DNA from: Xenococcaceae cyanobacterium MO_188.B19
GTDB lineage: Bacteria; Cyanobacteriota; Cyanobacteriia; Cyanobacteriales; Xenococcaceae
Length of the DNA: 50,251 nucleotides
Direction of reading: 5' to 3'
Assembly: GCA_030065715.1 (NCBI GenBank)
Contig: JASJDF010000001.1
Coordinates: 1-50,251 of the forward strand
Every line of letters starts with the position of its first letter. The first letter of the stretch is position 1. A program made the position numbers and the translations under genes. Positions 34,332-41,787 of the stretch are shown in pieces. Below the pieces are notes generated by a model. It worked only from the letters and a program-made list of their open reading frames with translations, did not search any database and had not been told where the DNA came from.

Positions 34332-34817
34332 CTACAGATGACTGATGGGGAGACAGGGGGGACAAGGGGGACAAGGGAGACTGGGGCGATTAATGTGCAG
34401 CATCTCTAAAGTGATTTGATATAATCCCTGTACCATATCAGCTACTTCATTTTTATCAGCTTTGCCATAACCTAAATGACATTTCCAACTAGATTGATGC
34501 AGATATACTGGTACAACTCCTGTTTCTCGATGGCAGACTAGATTGATTACCCCAAAAGCTTGTAATACTCCCCCTGCTGCTTTGATAGTGCGATTGAAAA
34601 AAGGCATTTCAATCGCAACATTATGGGGTTGAAATTCATTGAGCAACTCCACCATATCTTGCTCGATTTCTAATAACCTTTCTGCTGTAGTTAATTGTTT
34701 GTTAGTTTCTATCGTGCCGTAGTCGAGTAAATTCGCATCTCCATATTGACCTTCTTCCAATACTGCCCAACCAATTATGGCTAGTCCTGGGTCAATTCCC
34801 AACCAAGTTTGACTCAT
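34332..34817 (-). pseudogene. RuvC-type Holliday junction resolvase, C-terminus replaced
   Basis: Residues 1-140 are RuvC-like: the first catalytic Asp in LGIDPGLAIIGW, the Glu in NVAIEMPFF, and the DNA-binding SSWKCHLGYGKADKNEVADM. RuvC needs a final DD-x-x-DA motif for the last two metal ligands. Here the sequence goes from LEMLHINR into a low-complexity PPCPPCLPISHL, encoded by a repeat of GGGGGACAA type (about 34350-34385). The last catalytic acids are missing. The normal total length arises only because junk codons fill the end. Probably inactive. Confidence 0.7.
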
Positions 34818-34865
34818 TATCGCTCATCAATAATTTATCAATACATTACCAATTTAGTTAGACAA

Positions 34866-34896
34866 CAAAAAACCTTGATACGCACATACCAAGGTT
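34866..34896 (-). terminator. Intrinsic terminator for the psb34-type operon
   Basis: Read leftward: AACCTTG, 12-base loop, CAAGGTT, then a run of T. It lies 40 bp after the stop of the 65-residue protein gene. Confidence 0.8.
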
Positions 34897-34935
34897 AAGT
34901 AGGAGAAATTCAATTGTTGACGAGAGAAAAATCTT

Positions 34936-35133
34936 TTAAGCGAGAAAACCTAACTTTTTACCATTGTCGCGAGCAGTTCTAATTAGGTTTTGTCTAGTGG
35001 TTCTTTCGATACCAATACGATTACAAACTGCTGTAATAACTTGAGAGTGTTTAGCAATCATTTGTCCCCGAAGCTTATTAAACTTAGCTTTACCTAGATA
35101 GTTACGAACCAGAATGACGATTGGTGCAAACAT
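34936..35133 (-). CDS. Conserved small cyanobacterial protein, 65 aa
   Basis: MFAPIVILVRNYLGKAKFNK and RQNLIRTARDNGKKLGFLA are close to a very conserved 65-residue cyanobacterial protein. I recall it only as 'hypothetical' or 'electron transporter', and that label has little support. It is basic, helical and without a clear membrane segment. It is 68 bp downstream of the psb34-type gene, same strand, and shares a terminator, so they are likely co-transcribed. A link to photosystem assembly is inference from that pairing. Confidence 0.8.
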   Translation of the reverse strand: MFAPIVILVRNYLGKAKFNKLRGQMIAKHSQVITAVCNRIGIERTTRQNLIRTARDNGKKLGFLA

Positions 35134-35201
35134 TGTTATCTTCTAGACCTCGATTAAAAGTTGATTAAAAGTTGTTGTTTAAATTGAACTGTCTGAAACG
35201 A

Positions 35202-35372
35202 TTAGCTGATAGCAAAAGAAACTAGAACTAATGCTGAAACTAAGAATGCTGCCACTGCGCCTTGTTTGAGGTAATTCTTTTGTTCCCATACTGTAGGAAA
35301 TTCTTGATAAGTCATTTCAGGCTCAACAGCGTAGTTGTTAAGAATTCCGTTATCTAATTGAGTGGTGTACAT
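35202..35372 (-). CDS. Psb34-like photosystem II assembly protein, 56 aa
   Basis: The 56-residue frame begins MYTTQLDNGILNNYAVEPEM and ends in one membrane helix (GAVAAFLVSALVLVSFAIS). The N-terminus resembles high-light-inducible proteins and the small photosystem II assembly factor Psb34, which binds CP47 assembly intermediates. Members are 55-65 residues. No chlorophyll-binding ExxNxR motif is present in the helix, which fits Psb34 rather than Hli. I rate the Psb34 name as probable, from recalled similarity. The ATG at 35372 has AGAGAAATTACT upstream. It leads a two-gene operon with the 65-residue protein. Confidence 0.75.
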   Translation of the reverse strand: MYTTQLDNGILNNYAVEPEMTYQEFPTVWEQKNYLKQGAVAAFLVSALVLVSFAIS

Positions 35373-35539
35373 AGTAATTTCTCTTTATTTGGTTCTTATA
35401 TTTAGTTCTCTATGTAAATTAATGTAACAAATATATTTAGTTTTGTAAAGCAAACTTGACAAATAGATATTTATTGTATCAATAAGATTAGTTAATCATT
35501 GTTGTACACTGTTAGCGGAATTAGTAGAACAATTGTTTT

Positions 35540-35782
35540 ATGACAGCATCAAATGTCACTGCACCGTTATCATCGTTGACGGGAGTTATCGAGCGAATTA
35601 CGTATCATTCTGAAGAATCGGGATATACCGTAGCCAGGTTGAATAGATTGACTCGCAGTAAGAAACTAGCGTTAATTGTTGGTTCGGAAAAAGCTATCGC
35701 GATCGCAGTAAAACAAGTCAAGCAGCAGCAGAGATATACGAGGTTGAGAGAAAGGTTAGAAGAGAGGAATAAAAAAAAGTAG
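35540..35782 (+). pseudogene. RecD2-like helicase with a large internal deletion
   Basis: Residues 10-33 (SLTGVIERITYHSEESGYTV) are the start of RecD2/TraA-type helicases. From about residue 34 (LTRSKKLALIVGSEKAIAIA) the sequence is the very last motif and tail of the same helicase, normally about 700 residues later. The join is in frame, so an 80-residue protein could be made, but all helicase motifs except part of motif VI are gone. A deletion between the two ends explains it. Confidence 0.8.
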
Positions 35783-35818
35783 TGTAATAAACCTCCTTTT
35801 GTATTATTAAAGAATTAT

Positions 35819-36799
35819 TCATATTACAAAAAAATTTTTGAGCGCACAGCGTAAGAGAGCAAAAAGGGCAAAGAGCCATGTAGTCCTGGGAGCGACACAC
35901 ACAACACGAAAACCGATAATGTAGTAACGATCATCGCGCGAATAACCGTAGCGAAACGCAGAACGGCAGAAATCAGGATCGCTGCCCCAAGAACCACCGC
36001 GTATTACTTTAGTACTACTTAGTTCTGATAACCAAGCAGTACCATTATTAGGTGCGTCGTTGTAACTGTCATGATAATCATCCTCGCACCATTCCCAGAC
36101 ATTTCCGTGCATATCACTTAAGCCAAAGTTATTAGCCACCTTGAAATATCCTACTGGTGTTGTTTGTTCTCTATAGATACCTTTAACTCCTCTGCCATAA
36201 GAGCCTTTCCAGCCCAGGCTTTCATCATCTGTTCCTCTATAGTTAGCTAATTCTGTACTAATAGTTTCGCCAAAATGAAATGCTTGATGATATTTCTCGT
36301 TCCATTCTTCTACCGTTAAATCTTGACCTTTCACCCCACGACAGGCATATTCCCATTCAGCTTCTGTTGGTAATCGGTATTCTCTTTTCGTTTTCTTACT
36401 TAAGCGATCGCAAAATTCTTTAGCCTCTTCCCAAGATATACTTTCCACTGGTCTAGTCCACCTATCTATGCCTTCGTAGTCCTCTTTAAAATCAGATGGG
36501 TCAGAATCTAATTCTCTTTCTACTTGTTCCCATCCCGCTACTATGCGCCATTGAGCTTGGGTGATGGGATAACGTCCCATAAAAAAGCGGGAAATATTTA
36601 CTTTATGCTGCGGTTTTTCTCTTCTATAACCTTCCCATTCATATTCTTTAACTAAACTTTCTATTTCTCGATCTTCCGTTCCCATCCAAAAACTACCACC
36701 AGGGATGAGAACCATATCTAGTCCTATATTATCCCCTAAGTCTTCAGTAAAATATTGGGCTTGTTTTGATTCTCGCCGAATAATTAATTTTTTAGACAT
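35819..36799 (-). CDS. Formylglycine-generating-enzyme/C-type-lectin-fold protein, variable protein of a diversity-generating retroelement
   Basis: The protein (326 residues) has the FGE-sulfatase fold from about residue 27: MVLIPGGSFWMGTEDRE, GRYPITQAQW, YRLPTEAEWEYACRG, LSDMHGNVWEWCEDD and VIRGGSWGSDPDFCRS. This fold hosts most known DGR variable regions. Residues about 270-304 correspond to the variable repeat (35887-35992). Ligand-facing codons there have diverged from the template copy at 37035-37140 (for example GSDPDF against NNNPNN, YGY against NNN, YYI against NNN). The C-terminal tail after CVAPRTT is low complexity. No signal peptide, so probably cytosolic; such proteins in cyanobacteria are thought to be diversifying binders. 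The binding target is unknown. The ATG at 36799 gives MSKKLIIRRESKQ. Confidence 0.9.
   Translation of the reverse strand: MSKKLIIRRESKQAQYFTEDLGDNIGLDMVLIPGGSFWMGTEDREIESLVKEYEWEGYRREKPQHKVNISRFFMGRYPITQAQWRIVAGWEQVERELDSDPSDFKEDYEGIDRWTRPVESISWEEAKEFCDRLSKKTKREYRLPTEAEWEYACRGVKGQDLTVEEWNEKYHQAFHFGETISTELANYRGTDDESLGWKGSYGRGVKGIYREQTTPVGYFKVANNFGLSDMHGNVWEWCEDDYHDSYNDAPNNGTAWLSELSSTKVIRGGSWGSDPDFCRSAFRYGYSRDDRYYIIGFRVVCVAPRTTWLFALFALLRCALKNFFVI
35887..35992 (-). other. DGR variable repeat (VR), 106 bp
   Basis: This 106-bp segment at the 3' end of the FGE-fold gene aligns without gaps to 37035-37140. I count 20 mismatches; in 19 the template copy has A on the coding strand. The first 30 bases on the plus strand (35887 on) are identical in both copies, matching the conserved initiation-of-homing end of known VR/TR pairs. 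Confidence 0.9.
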
Positions 36800-36920
36800 T
36801 AATTATCGATAACTGTTCACTTATAACTGAATGAGGTGGAATTAGCTAACGTTTCAGTTGTCCTTACTAAGCTAACCAATTCCTGATTATTTTCGGATGC
36901 TCAGAAAGCATCACTGGAAG

Positions 36921-36964
36921 CGGTGCGACCCTGCGGAATTTTAATCCGCAAAGGAACGCGCACC
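36921..36964. repeat. Small palindromic dispersed repeat
   Basis: CGGTGCGACCCTGCGGAATT and TTAATCCGCAAAGGAACGCG, ending CACC, form an imperfect hairpin between the template repeat and the variable-protein gene. A related core (CGGTGCGCGTTCCC...CGCACCG) occurs at 49455-49525. Confidence 0.5.
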
Positions 36965-37034
36965 AAGACAGGTCTGGACTCCTTATAGCACGCCCGACAA
37001 ATTCCCATTTGCCAGCTCTGGCAGCAAAGAGTGG

Positions 37035-37140
37035 TGGGAGCGACACACACAACACGAAAACCGATATTGTTGTTACGATTATCGCGCGAATTATTGTTGC
37101 GGTACGCTGAACGGCAGTTATTAGGATTGTTGTTCCTTGA
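37035..37140 (-). other. DGR template repeat (TR), 106 bp
   Basis: Read leftward the copy is adenine-rich at exactly the codons that vary in the gene: AGGAACAACAATCCTAATAA, CGCAACAATAATTCG, GATAATCGTAACAACAAT, coding Asn runs. It is non-coding as such; the frame has no FGE domain upstream. It lies 235 bp from the start of the variable-protein gene, 5' of it. Its left end in template direction (37140) coincides with the TTGAC after which a tnpB insertion sequence starts, so the 5' part may be lost. The rest of the gap (36800-37034) holds repeat-like sequence and the promoter of the variable gene. Confidence 0.88.
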
Positions 37141-38590
37141 CACTCTCACGGCTGAAAGCGCGTGAGATTCTTAAGAGATAAGAATCCTTAAAGGGTTAGC
37201 CAAAAACCCGCTACTCTCTCGCCCATTTCTGGGTCTGAGCCTACTTTTAAATTTAGCAAAATCAGCGAGAATCCTACGATTGTAATCTCTGATTCAATCG
37301 CTAGATGAATCGCGGTCTTTTTTGTGCTATAATTATTGAAGCAAACTAAGTTCACTCTAAATGCTCCGAGTAGTCAAAGTAAGACTATATCCCAATAGTC
37401 AGCAGCAACAAGCCTTAAGCCAGTCTTTCGGAAATTGTCGTTGGCTGTGGAATTATTGTCTTAATTTGATCAATCAAACTTATATAGATACAGGATTTGG
37501 CTTGTCGGGATACGAAGTTAAAAAAAGAATACCACAACTGAAAAAAGAGTATCAGTGGTTAAAGTTAACTTATTCTCAATGTTTGCAGCAAGTTTGCTTA
37601 AATCTTGGTGTTGCTTTTAACAACTTCTTTGAAAGGAGAAACAAATATCCTCGTTTTAAGTCAAAGCACGGCCAACAATCTCTACAATATCCTCAAAACG
37701 TTAAAAGGGTAAAAAATTGTTTGAGATTGCCGATGATTGGGGAGGTTAAAGCAGTATTTCATCGAGAAATAGAAGGAAAAATTAAGACGGTAACTGTATC
37801 TAAGAATAAATCTGGTCAATACTTTGCCGCTATTTTATTTGAGGATAGCAAAGATAAGCCAACAACAAAGACTGAGGGGAAAGCAATAGGTATAGACCTA
37901 GGGATTAATCATTTGGCTATAACCAGTGATGGCAGCAAATTTGATCATCCTAGGTGGCTAGCCAAACACGAACGAAATTTAAAGATTAAACAACAAAAAT
38001 TATCGAGAAAAGAACCAGGCTCTAATAACAGAAATAAAGCCAGAAAAACTGTAGCCAAAGTACATAACAAAATCCGATTATGTCGCTCTGATTTTCATCA
38101 CAAACTATCGCGCAGGATAGTTAACGAAAACCAAGTTATTGTTGTGGAAAATCTAGCCGTGTCAAACATGGTTAAAAACCCCAAACTATCCCAAGCTATA
38201 AGTCAGGTTGGCTGGGGACACTTTTGTACCAGGCTTAAATATAAGGCAGAACTTGAAGGAAAAGTATATCAAGAAGTAGATAGATTTTTCCCGAGTTCTA
38301 AAACTTGTAATGTTTGCCTTAACCAAGTAGATAGTTTGCCTCTTGAAATAAGATTTTGGGACTGTTCTAGCTGTGGCACCAAACGTATCGATCGAGATGT
38401 TAATGCAGCGAAAAACATCCGAGATGAAGGACTGCGAATACTTAAGACCTCTGGGACGGGGGATAAAGCCTATCGCCAAACTGTAAGACGGAGTAGAGGA
38501 GGACGTAAGAAATCCACTATTCCGCTTGTTTCTGGGTAGGAAGCCCACGCTGTAACTGTAAGGTCAGCGTGCGGTAGTTCACGGAGTATC
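37141..38590 (+). mobile_element. IS200/IS605-type (IS1341-group) element with tnpB only
   Basis: The left end follows TTGAC and has two subterminal hairpins (CTCACG...CGTGAG at about 37143-37165 and GATTCTT...AAGAATC at about 37166-37186). The right end holds CACGCTG...CAGCGTG (about 38548-38571) and finishes near GGTAGTTCAC (about 38582). There is no tnpA, so movement would need TnpA in trans. Hairpin ends instead of inverted repeats and an AT-rich 5' target motif agree with the family. Exact tips are estimated. Confidence 0.75.
37361..38539 (+). CDS. tnpB: TnpB RNA-guided nuclease
   Basis: A full-length TnpB of 392 residues: N-terminal RLYPNSQQQQALSQSFGNCR, RuvC-like nuclease with D179 (GIDLGINHLA), E263 (VVVENLAV) and D346 (IDRDVNAAKNI), and a zinc ribbon CNVC...CSSCG between them. 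TnpB proteins are omega-RNA-guided DNA nucleases that help the element persist after excision, and are the ancestors of Cas12. All catalytic residues are present, so it may be active. It is transcribed toward the ABC ATPase gene. The ATG at 37361 follows a TATAAT (37329-37334). Confidence 0.93.
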   Translation: MLRVVKVRLYPNSQQQQALSQSFGNCRWLWNYCLNLINQTYIDTGFGLSGYEVKKRIPQLKKEYQWLKLTYSQCLQQVCLNLGVAFNNFFERRNKYPRFKSKHGQQSLQYPQNVKRVKNCLRLPMIGEVKAVFHREIEGKIKTVTVSKNKSGQYFAAILFEDSKDKPTTKTEGKAIGIDLGINHLAITSDGSKFDHPRWLAKHERNLKIKQQKLSRKEPGSNNRNKARKTVAKVHNKIRLCRSDFHHKLSRRIVNENQVIVVENLAVSNMVKNPKLSQAISQVGWGHFCTRLKYKAELEGKVYQEVDRFFPSSKTCNVCLNQVDSLPLEIRFWDCSSCGTKRIDRDVNAAKNIRDEGLRILKTSGTGDKAYRQTVRRSRGGRKKSTIPLVSG

Positions 38591-38600
38591 CTTGGCAGGG
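38547..38600 (+). ncRNA. Candidate omega RNA 3' scaffold and guide at the tnpB right end
   Basis: Right-end sequence after the tnpB stop forms a hairpin (CACGCTG...CAGCGTG) followed by CGGTAGTTCAC; in the family, the omega RNA ends here and the next about 16-20 bases (GGAGTATCCTTGGCAGGGAG) act as guide. The 5' part of the RNA would overlap the end of tnpB. Assigned by position in the family, not by transcription data. Confidence 0.55.
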
Positions 38601-38601
38601 A

Positions 38602-38630
38602 GTCACAAAGTTTTGGCTTTGTGGCTTTTT
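38602..38630 (+). terminator. Intrinsic terminator
   Basis: GTCACAAAG, loop TTTTGG, CTTTGTGGC, then TTTTT. It ends rightward transcription from tnpB just before the convergent ABC ATPase gene. Confidence 0.85.
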
Positions 38631-38635
38631 AAGGT

Positions 38636-39616
38636 TCATATTTGACCCGTACTAAACAAACGACCGATAACTTCTTCGATAGGAGGGTCATTGACGCTTA
38701 AATCTCTAATAGGTAACTGAGCCAAAATGCGAGAAATAGTTGCAGTTAAATTTTCCCTAGGGACAAAAAATTTGACCTCTTGTCCTTCTATAGACTCTAT
38801 ATCTCCATACTCTCTTAAAACTGCTTCTGATAGAGGTTGAGCCAATTCTACTTTGACTTCTCGACAAGGAGCAAAACGTTCTAGTAAGCCATGGAGACTA
38901 CCATCATATATAAGACGACCTTGATGAATTAGTAAAACGCGATCGCATAATGCGGTAATATCAGTCATGTAGTGACTGGTTAACAAAATAGTTGCTTGAT
39001 ACTGTTGATTGTAATCTTTCAAGAATTCTCTAACAGCAACTTGAGCATTAACATCTAGACCCAGAGTCGGCTCATCCAAAAATAATACTTGGGGATGATG
39101 TAATAGTGCAGCTAACAATTCTGCTTTCATTCTTTCCCCTAAAGAAAGTTTTCGTACTGGTTGAGTGAGTTTATCTTCTAAAGACAACATAGAACTTAAC
39201 CGTTCTAGACGTTGGTGAAATATTTGGTCAGATAGTTCATAAACCGCAGCATTAATCCTTAAGGAGTCGAGAGCAGGTAAATCCCAGAGTAATTGCTGTT
39301 TTTGTCCCATCACTAAACTAGTTTTCTGCAAAAACTGTGGCTGACGACGAAAAGGAGTATAACCGGCTACCCTTACTTTCCCTTCAGAAGGATGAATTAA
39401 CCCTGTTAACATTTTCAGAGTTGTGGTTTTCCCTGCGCCATTTGCCCCCAAAAAACCCACTACTTCCCCAGGTTCAATATAGAATGTTACATTCTGTACC
39501 GCTTTTACTTGACGATAAGTACGGCGAAAAAAGTGATTTAAAGTACCTTTAAGACCAGGCTGTTTAACAGCAACAGGGTAAATTTTGCTTAAGTTTTCAA
39601 CAGCAATGATAGACAC
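38636..39616 (-). CDS. ABC transporter ATP-binding protein (ABC-2 type partner)
   Basis: A single ATPase of 326 residues: Walker A GANGAGKTTT, Q-loop VMGQKQQLLWDLP, signature LSLGERMKAELLAAL, Walker B VLFLDEPTLGLD, H-loop TSHYMTD. The extended C-terminus (about 240-326) is as in ATPases that pair with ABC-2/DUF990-type permeases for export. In many cyanobacteria the permease genes are adjacent; here neither side encodes one, so the partner is elsewhere. The substrate is unknown. Confidence 0.9.
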   Translation of the reverse strand: MSIIAVENLSKIYPVAVKQPGLKGTLNHFFRRTYRQVKAVQNVTFYIEPGEVVGFLGANGAGKTTTLKMLTGLIHPSEGKVRVAGYTPFRRQPQFLQKTSLVMGQKQQLLWDLPALDSLRINAAVYELSDQIFHQRLERLSSMLSLEDKLTQPVRKLSLGERMKAELLAALLHHPQVLFLDEPTLGLDVNAQVAVREFLKDYNQQYQATILLTSHYMTDITALCDRVLLIHQGRLIYDGSLHGLLERFAPCREVKVELAQPLSEAVLREYGDIESIEGQEVKFFVPRENLTATISRILAQLPIRDLSVNDPPIEEVIGRLFSTGQI

Positions 39617-39704
39617 TATGACTTTCCTAAGTTTGATTATGATGATAAAAAAAGAGTTAGAGACTTTATAATAGTTAAGGTCTGATCATAAAATCAAAAG
39701 TAAA

Positions 39705-39732
39705 TAGGGCTTGCTGAAAAAGTCATAATTCT
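39705..39732. repeat. Insertion-sequence end, inverted copy of 42689-42716
   Basis: TAGGGCTTGCTGAAAAAGTC then ATAATTCT is a perfect 28-bp inverted copy of 42689-42716. GGGCTTGCTGAAAAAGTC looks like a transposon tip. It is bordered by TA, the target duplicated by IS630-like elements. No transposase follows, so it is a relic or a solo end. Confidence 0.7.
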
Positions 39733-39780
39733 ATTAAAAACATACACTTGAAAGCTGAACGGGATGGGTATTCCCACTCG

Positions 39781-39927
39781 CCCTATAAATCTTTATATTA
39801 TGATTATCTTAAAAACTGTATTGATTTTAAATATCAAATTTTAGCCGAGTTAAAAGCAATTGAAAATCCTAAAGATATTGCTCATTTAGTCAAATATTAC
39901 CCTATTTTTCTTTTGGGAATGTTCTAA
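39781..39927 (+). pseudogene. C-terminal protein fragment
   Basis: An open frame without a start reads LKNCIDFKYQILAELKAIEN then PKDIAHLVKYYPIFLLGMF and a stop. Its composition is protein-like, but nothing upstream continues it beyond the inserted-sequence end, so it is the tail of a broken gene. I do not recognise it. Confidence 0.4.
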
Positions 39928-39934
39928 ATCTAAG

Positions 39935-40561
39935 TTAGAAACAATTAGGGAAAATTGATAACTGCTTGGGAACAGAAGTCAATACTTTTGGTTCAGATAT
40001 ATCTGCTACTCGCAATTGATTAAGTACATTAATTTCTGGGGTGTATATTTGATTTGATTTCACAGGCAAGCGATCGCTGATATATTGCACTTGATAGTTA
40101 CTATAGCTTAGTTCATGAAAAATTTGAACTCTTGGGTCATAACTCACTTGAGGACAGTTTTGGGAAAGAGAATTTTCAACTATGAGGGTGTTGCCGTTTC
40201 TTTGTATTTTTAAAATAGCTTCTGTGGTTTTAATTTCCACAATATAGGAAATATTGCCATTGTCTGCTTGGTAGGTATTGAGTTGCTCAGTAGCATAAGC
40301 AGGGATAAAAATTGATTCTACACTGTTATTTTTGGCTGTTCCAGCATAGAAGTACTGATCCCCTTTTTGACAAAGATTGACGTAAAAATTAGCAGTCTCA
40401 AAAGTCCTAATTTTTTGATAAGCTTCTCCAAGATGTTTGCAGTCGTGCCATGATTGATCAACGATGAAGAGGTAGTCGGTACTAGAAGTATCGGCGAGAG
40501 TCGGAAATGGGGAAATTGTAGCTGCGCTCGCTAATAAACTTGACCAGAATCTGTTATTCAT
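39935..40561 (-). CDS. Secreted hypothetical protein, 208 aa
   Basis: A signal peptide (MNNRFWSSLLASAATISPFP, cleavage near LADTSS) is followed by about 185 residues rich in beta-prone sequence and Tyr, with Cys at CKHLG, NLCQKGDQ, NCPQV and the final NCF, possibly two disulfides. I do not recognise the family, though DYLFIVDQSWHDCKHLGEAY and LCQKGDQYFYAG recall cyanobacterial exported proteins of unknown role. Gene is alone, on the minus strand. Confidence 0.7.
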   Translation of the reverse strand: MNNRFWSSLLASAATISPFPTLADTSSTDYLFIVDQSWHDCKHLGEAYQKIRTFETANFYVNLCQKGDQYFYAGTAKNNSVESIFIPAYATEQLNTYQADNGNISYIVEIKTTEAILKIQRNGNTLIVENSLSQNCPQVSYDPRVQIFHELSYSNYQVQYISDRLPVKSNQIYTPEINVLNQLRVADISEPKVLTSVPKQLSIFPNCF

Positions 40562-40783
40562 GATTACTCCTCACCATGCGAGTAGGTAGTTTTCACAGTG
40601 ACTAACTATGAGATATAGAGTTCCCTTTGATTAAAATATGTAAACTAAGTCTATCTAAAATTGCAAGTTACAGTTATAAAATCGTCCACTGTAAAGTTGA
40701 ATAACTATTGTTGCCCACTTCCAGAAAACGTTAGGATCAATCCATAATAAATACAATAGTAGATAGCCAATAAGAATAAGATT

Positions 40784-40996
40784 ATGGGAGAAGCAAAACG
40801 CCGTAAATCTATCTTAGGAGAGAAATATGGTCAAGAATCTCGGATTCTACCTGGAATACCCATTACCAAATCTCAGGCGGAGCAGTTTGTTAAATTGACA
40901 AGTAGGGGTGCTTGGATTGGAATTGGTATTATGATTACTGCTTGGTTGACAGTAAGGTTTATCGGCCCTGCTTTTGGATGGTGGGAAGTTTATTAA
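40784..40996 (+). CDS. DUF2839 protein
   Basis: A 70-residue cyanobacterial protein starting MGEAKRRKSILGEKYGQESR, with a basic N-terminus and one membrane helix (GAWIGIGIMITAWLTVRFIG) followed by PAFGWWEVY. That is the DUF2839 layout; function unknown, probably thylakoid or plasma membrane. It precedes the CPP1-like gene by 60 bp on the same strand and may be co-transcribed. Confidence 0.9.
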   Translation: MGEAKRRKSILGEKYGQESRILPGIPITKSQAEQFVKLTSRGAWIGIGIMITAWLTVRFIGPAFGWWEVY

Positions 40997-41056
40997 TTCA
41001 ACTAATAACGATATATAGAGAACAACATTAGATCAGAAAACTGGGAGAAATAACGA

Positions 41057-41680
41057 ATGAGTGAAAACAATCCCTATGAGATACTTGGAGTTACGGAAAA
41101 TGCTTCTTTTGAAGAAATACAAGCTGCTAAACAGCGTATCTCCAAGCAATATAGTGAAGATAACAAGATGGTAGAAAGGGTCGAAACTGCCTATGATTCT
41201 ATTATTATGGAGCGTCTGCGGTTGCGACAAGAAGGAAAAATTAAAGTCCCTGAAAGAATCAGATTTCCTGAACGTAGTGTAGAACTTCCTGCGCCGAAAA
41301 CTCCTATTCTTCGGCAAAACACGACCAATTGGTGGCAGCAGTTGGTAGATAATCCCTCTCAGAGAGAAATCCTGATTCCCACAGGAGTATTCTTAAGTTT
41401 AGCGATTATTACAGTGATTTCTCTCAACAACAATAATTATTCGTCATTATCTTTGCTCATGGGTTTGGGCTTTATGAGTAGTCTTTACTTTCTCAATCGC
41501 AAAGAAAAGCGTTTTGGTCGTTCACTATTGATCAGCCTAGTGGCTTTACTGGGTGGGGTTGGTTTGGGAGCAGCGATCGCGGGAACGTTAAAAGGTAGTG
41601 GTGTCTTTATCTCCACTGAACAAGTTGGTTCTGCGGTAACTTTTACCTTATTCTGGTTCGCTAGTTGTTTTCTGCGTTGA
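41057..41680 (+). CDS. CPP1-like protein (J-like domain, membrane)
   Basis: The N-terminus (about 1-60: NPYEILGVTENASFEEIQAA) is a J-like domain lacking the HPD motif; three or four membrane helices follow (about 112-130, 134-150, 160-180 and 188-205). This matches CPP1-like proteins, relatives of the plant chaperone-like protein of protochlorophyllide oxidoreductase (CPP1/CDF1), which stabilises the light-dependent enzyme. The cyanobacterial role is less known. Length 207 is normal. A GAAAAC-type spacer separates a weak GGGAGAAATAACG ribosome site from the ATG. Confidence 0.9.
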   Translation: MSENNPYEILGVTENASFEEIQAAKQRISKQYSEDNKMVERVETAYDSIIMERLRLRQEGKIKVPERIRFPERSVELPAPKTPILRQNTTNWWQQLVDNPSQREILIPTGVFLSLAIITVISLNNNNYSSLSLLMGLGFMSSLYFLNRKEKRFGRSLLISLVALLGGVGLGAAIAGTLKGSGVFISTEQVGSAVTFTLFWFASCFLR

Positions 41681-41731
41681 GCAATACCCAATTAGGAGAC
41701 GTTCAAAAATAACTTCATACTTTAGCTCTGT

Positions 41732-41752
41732 GTAAGCCTTTCAGGCTTTTAC
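41732..41752. terminator. Hairpin between convergent genes
   Basis: AAGCCT, TTC, AGGCTT with flanking GT/AC and a short T run lies between the convergent CPP1-like and HAD genes. Confidence 0.6.
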
Positions 41753-41787
41753 CATGCTGCTGAAGTTAATTCTGCATGCGCCCTTAA

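Noticed and set aside
34192-34374. Frame of 60 codons starting SPLSPLSPHQ
   Set aside because: Its start lies in a low-complexity repeat; only the final 20 codons resemble a protein, and that part is the duplicated relic.
37035-37140. Second FGE-fold gene fragment instead of a template repeat
   Set aside because: A decayed paralogue would differ at all base types; 19 of 20 differences at template adenines and Asn runs argue for a template.
36867-37149. Small frames over the template repeat read as a gene
   Set aside because: Only the template segment resembles protein; the rest is repeat DNA. Better explained as a non-coding template.
35500-38640. Reverse transcriptase for the retroelement
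   Set aside because: No frame with RT motifs such as YxDD was found here or elsewhere in the window.
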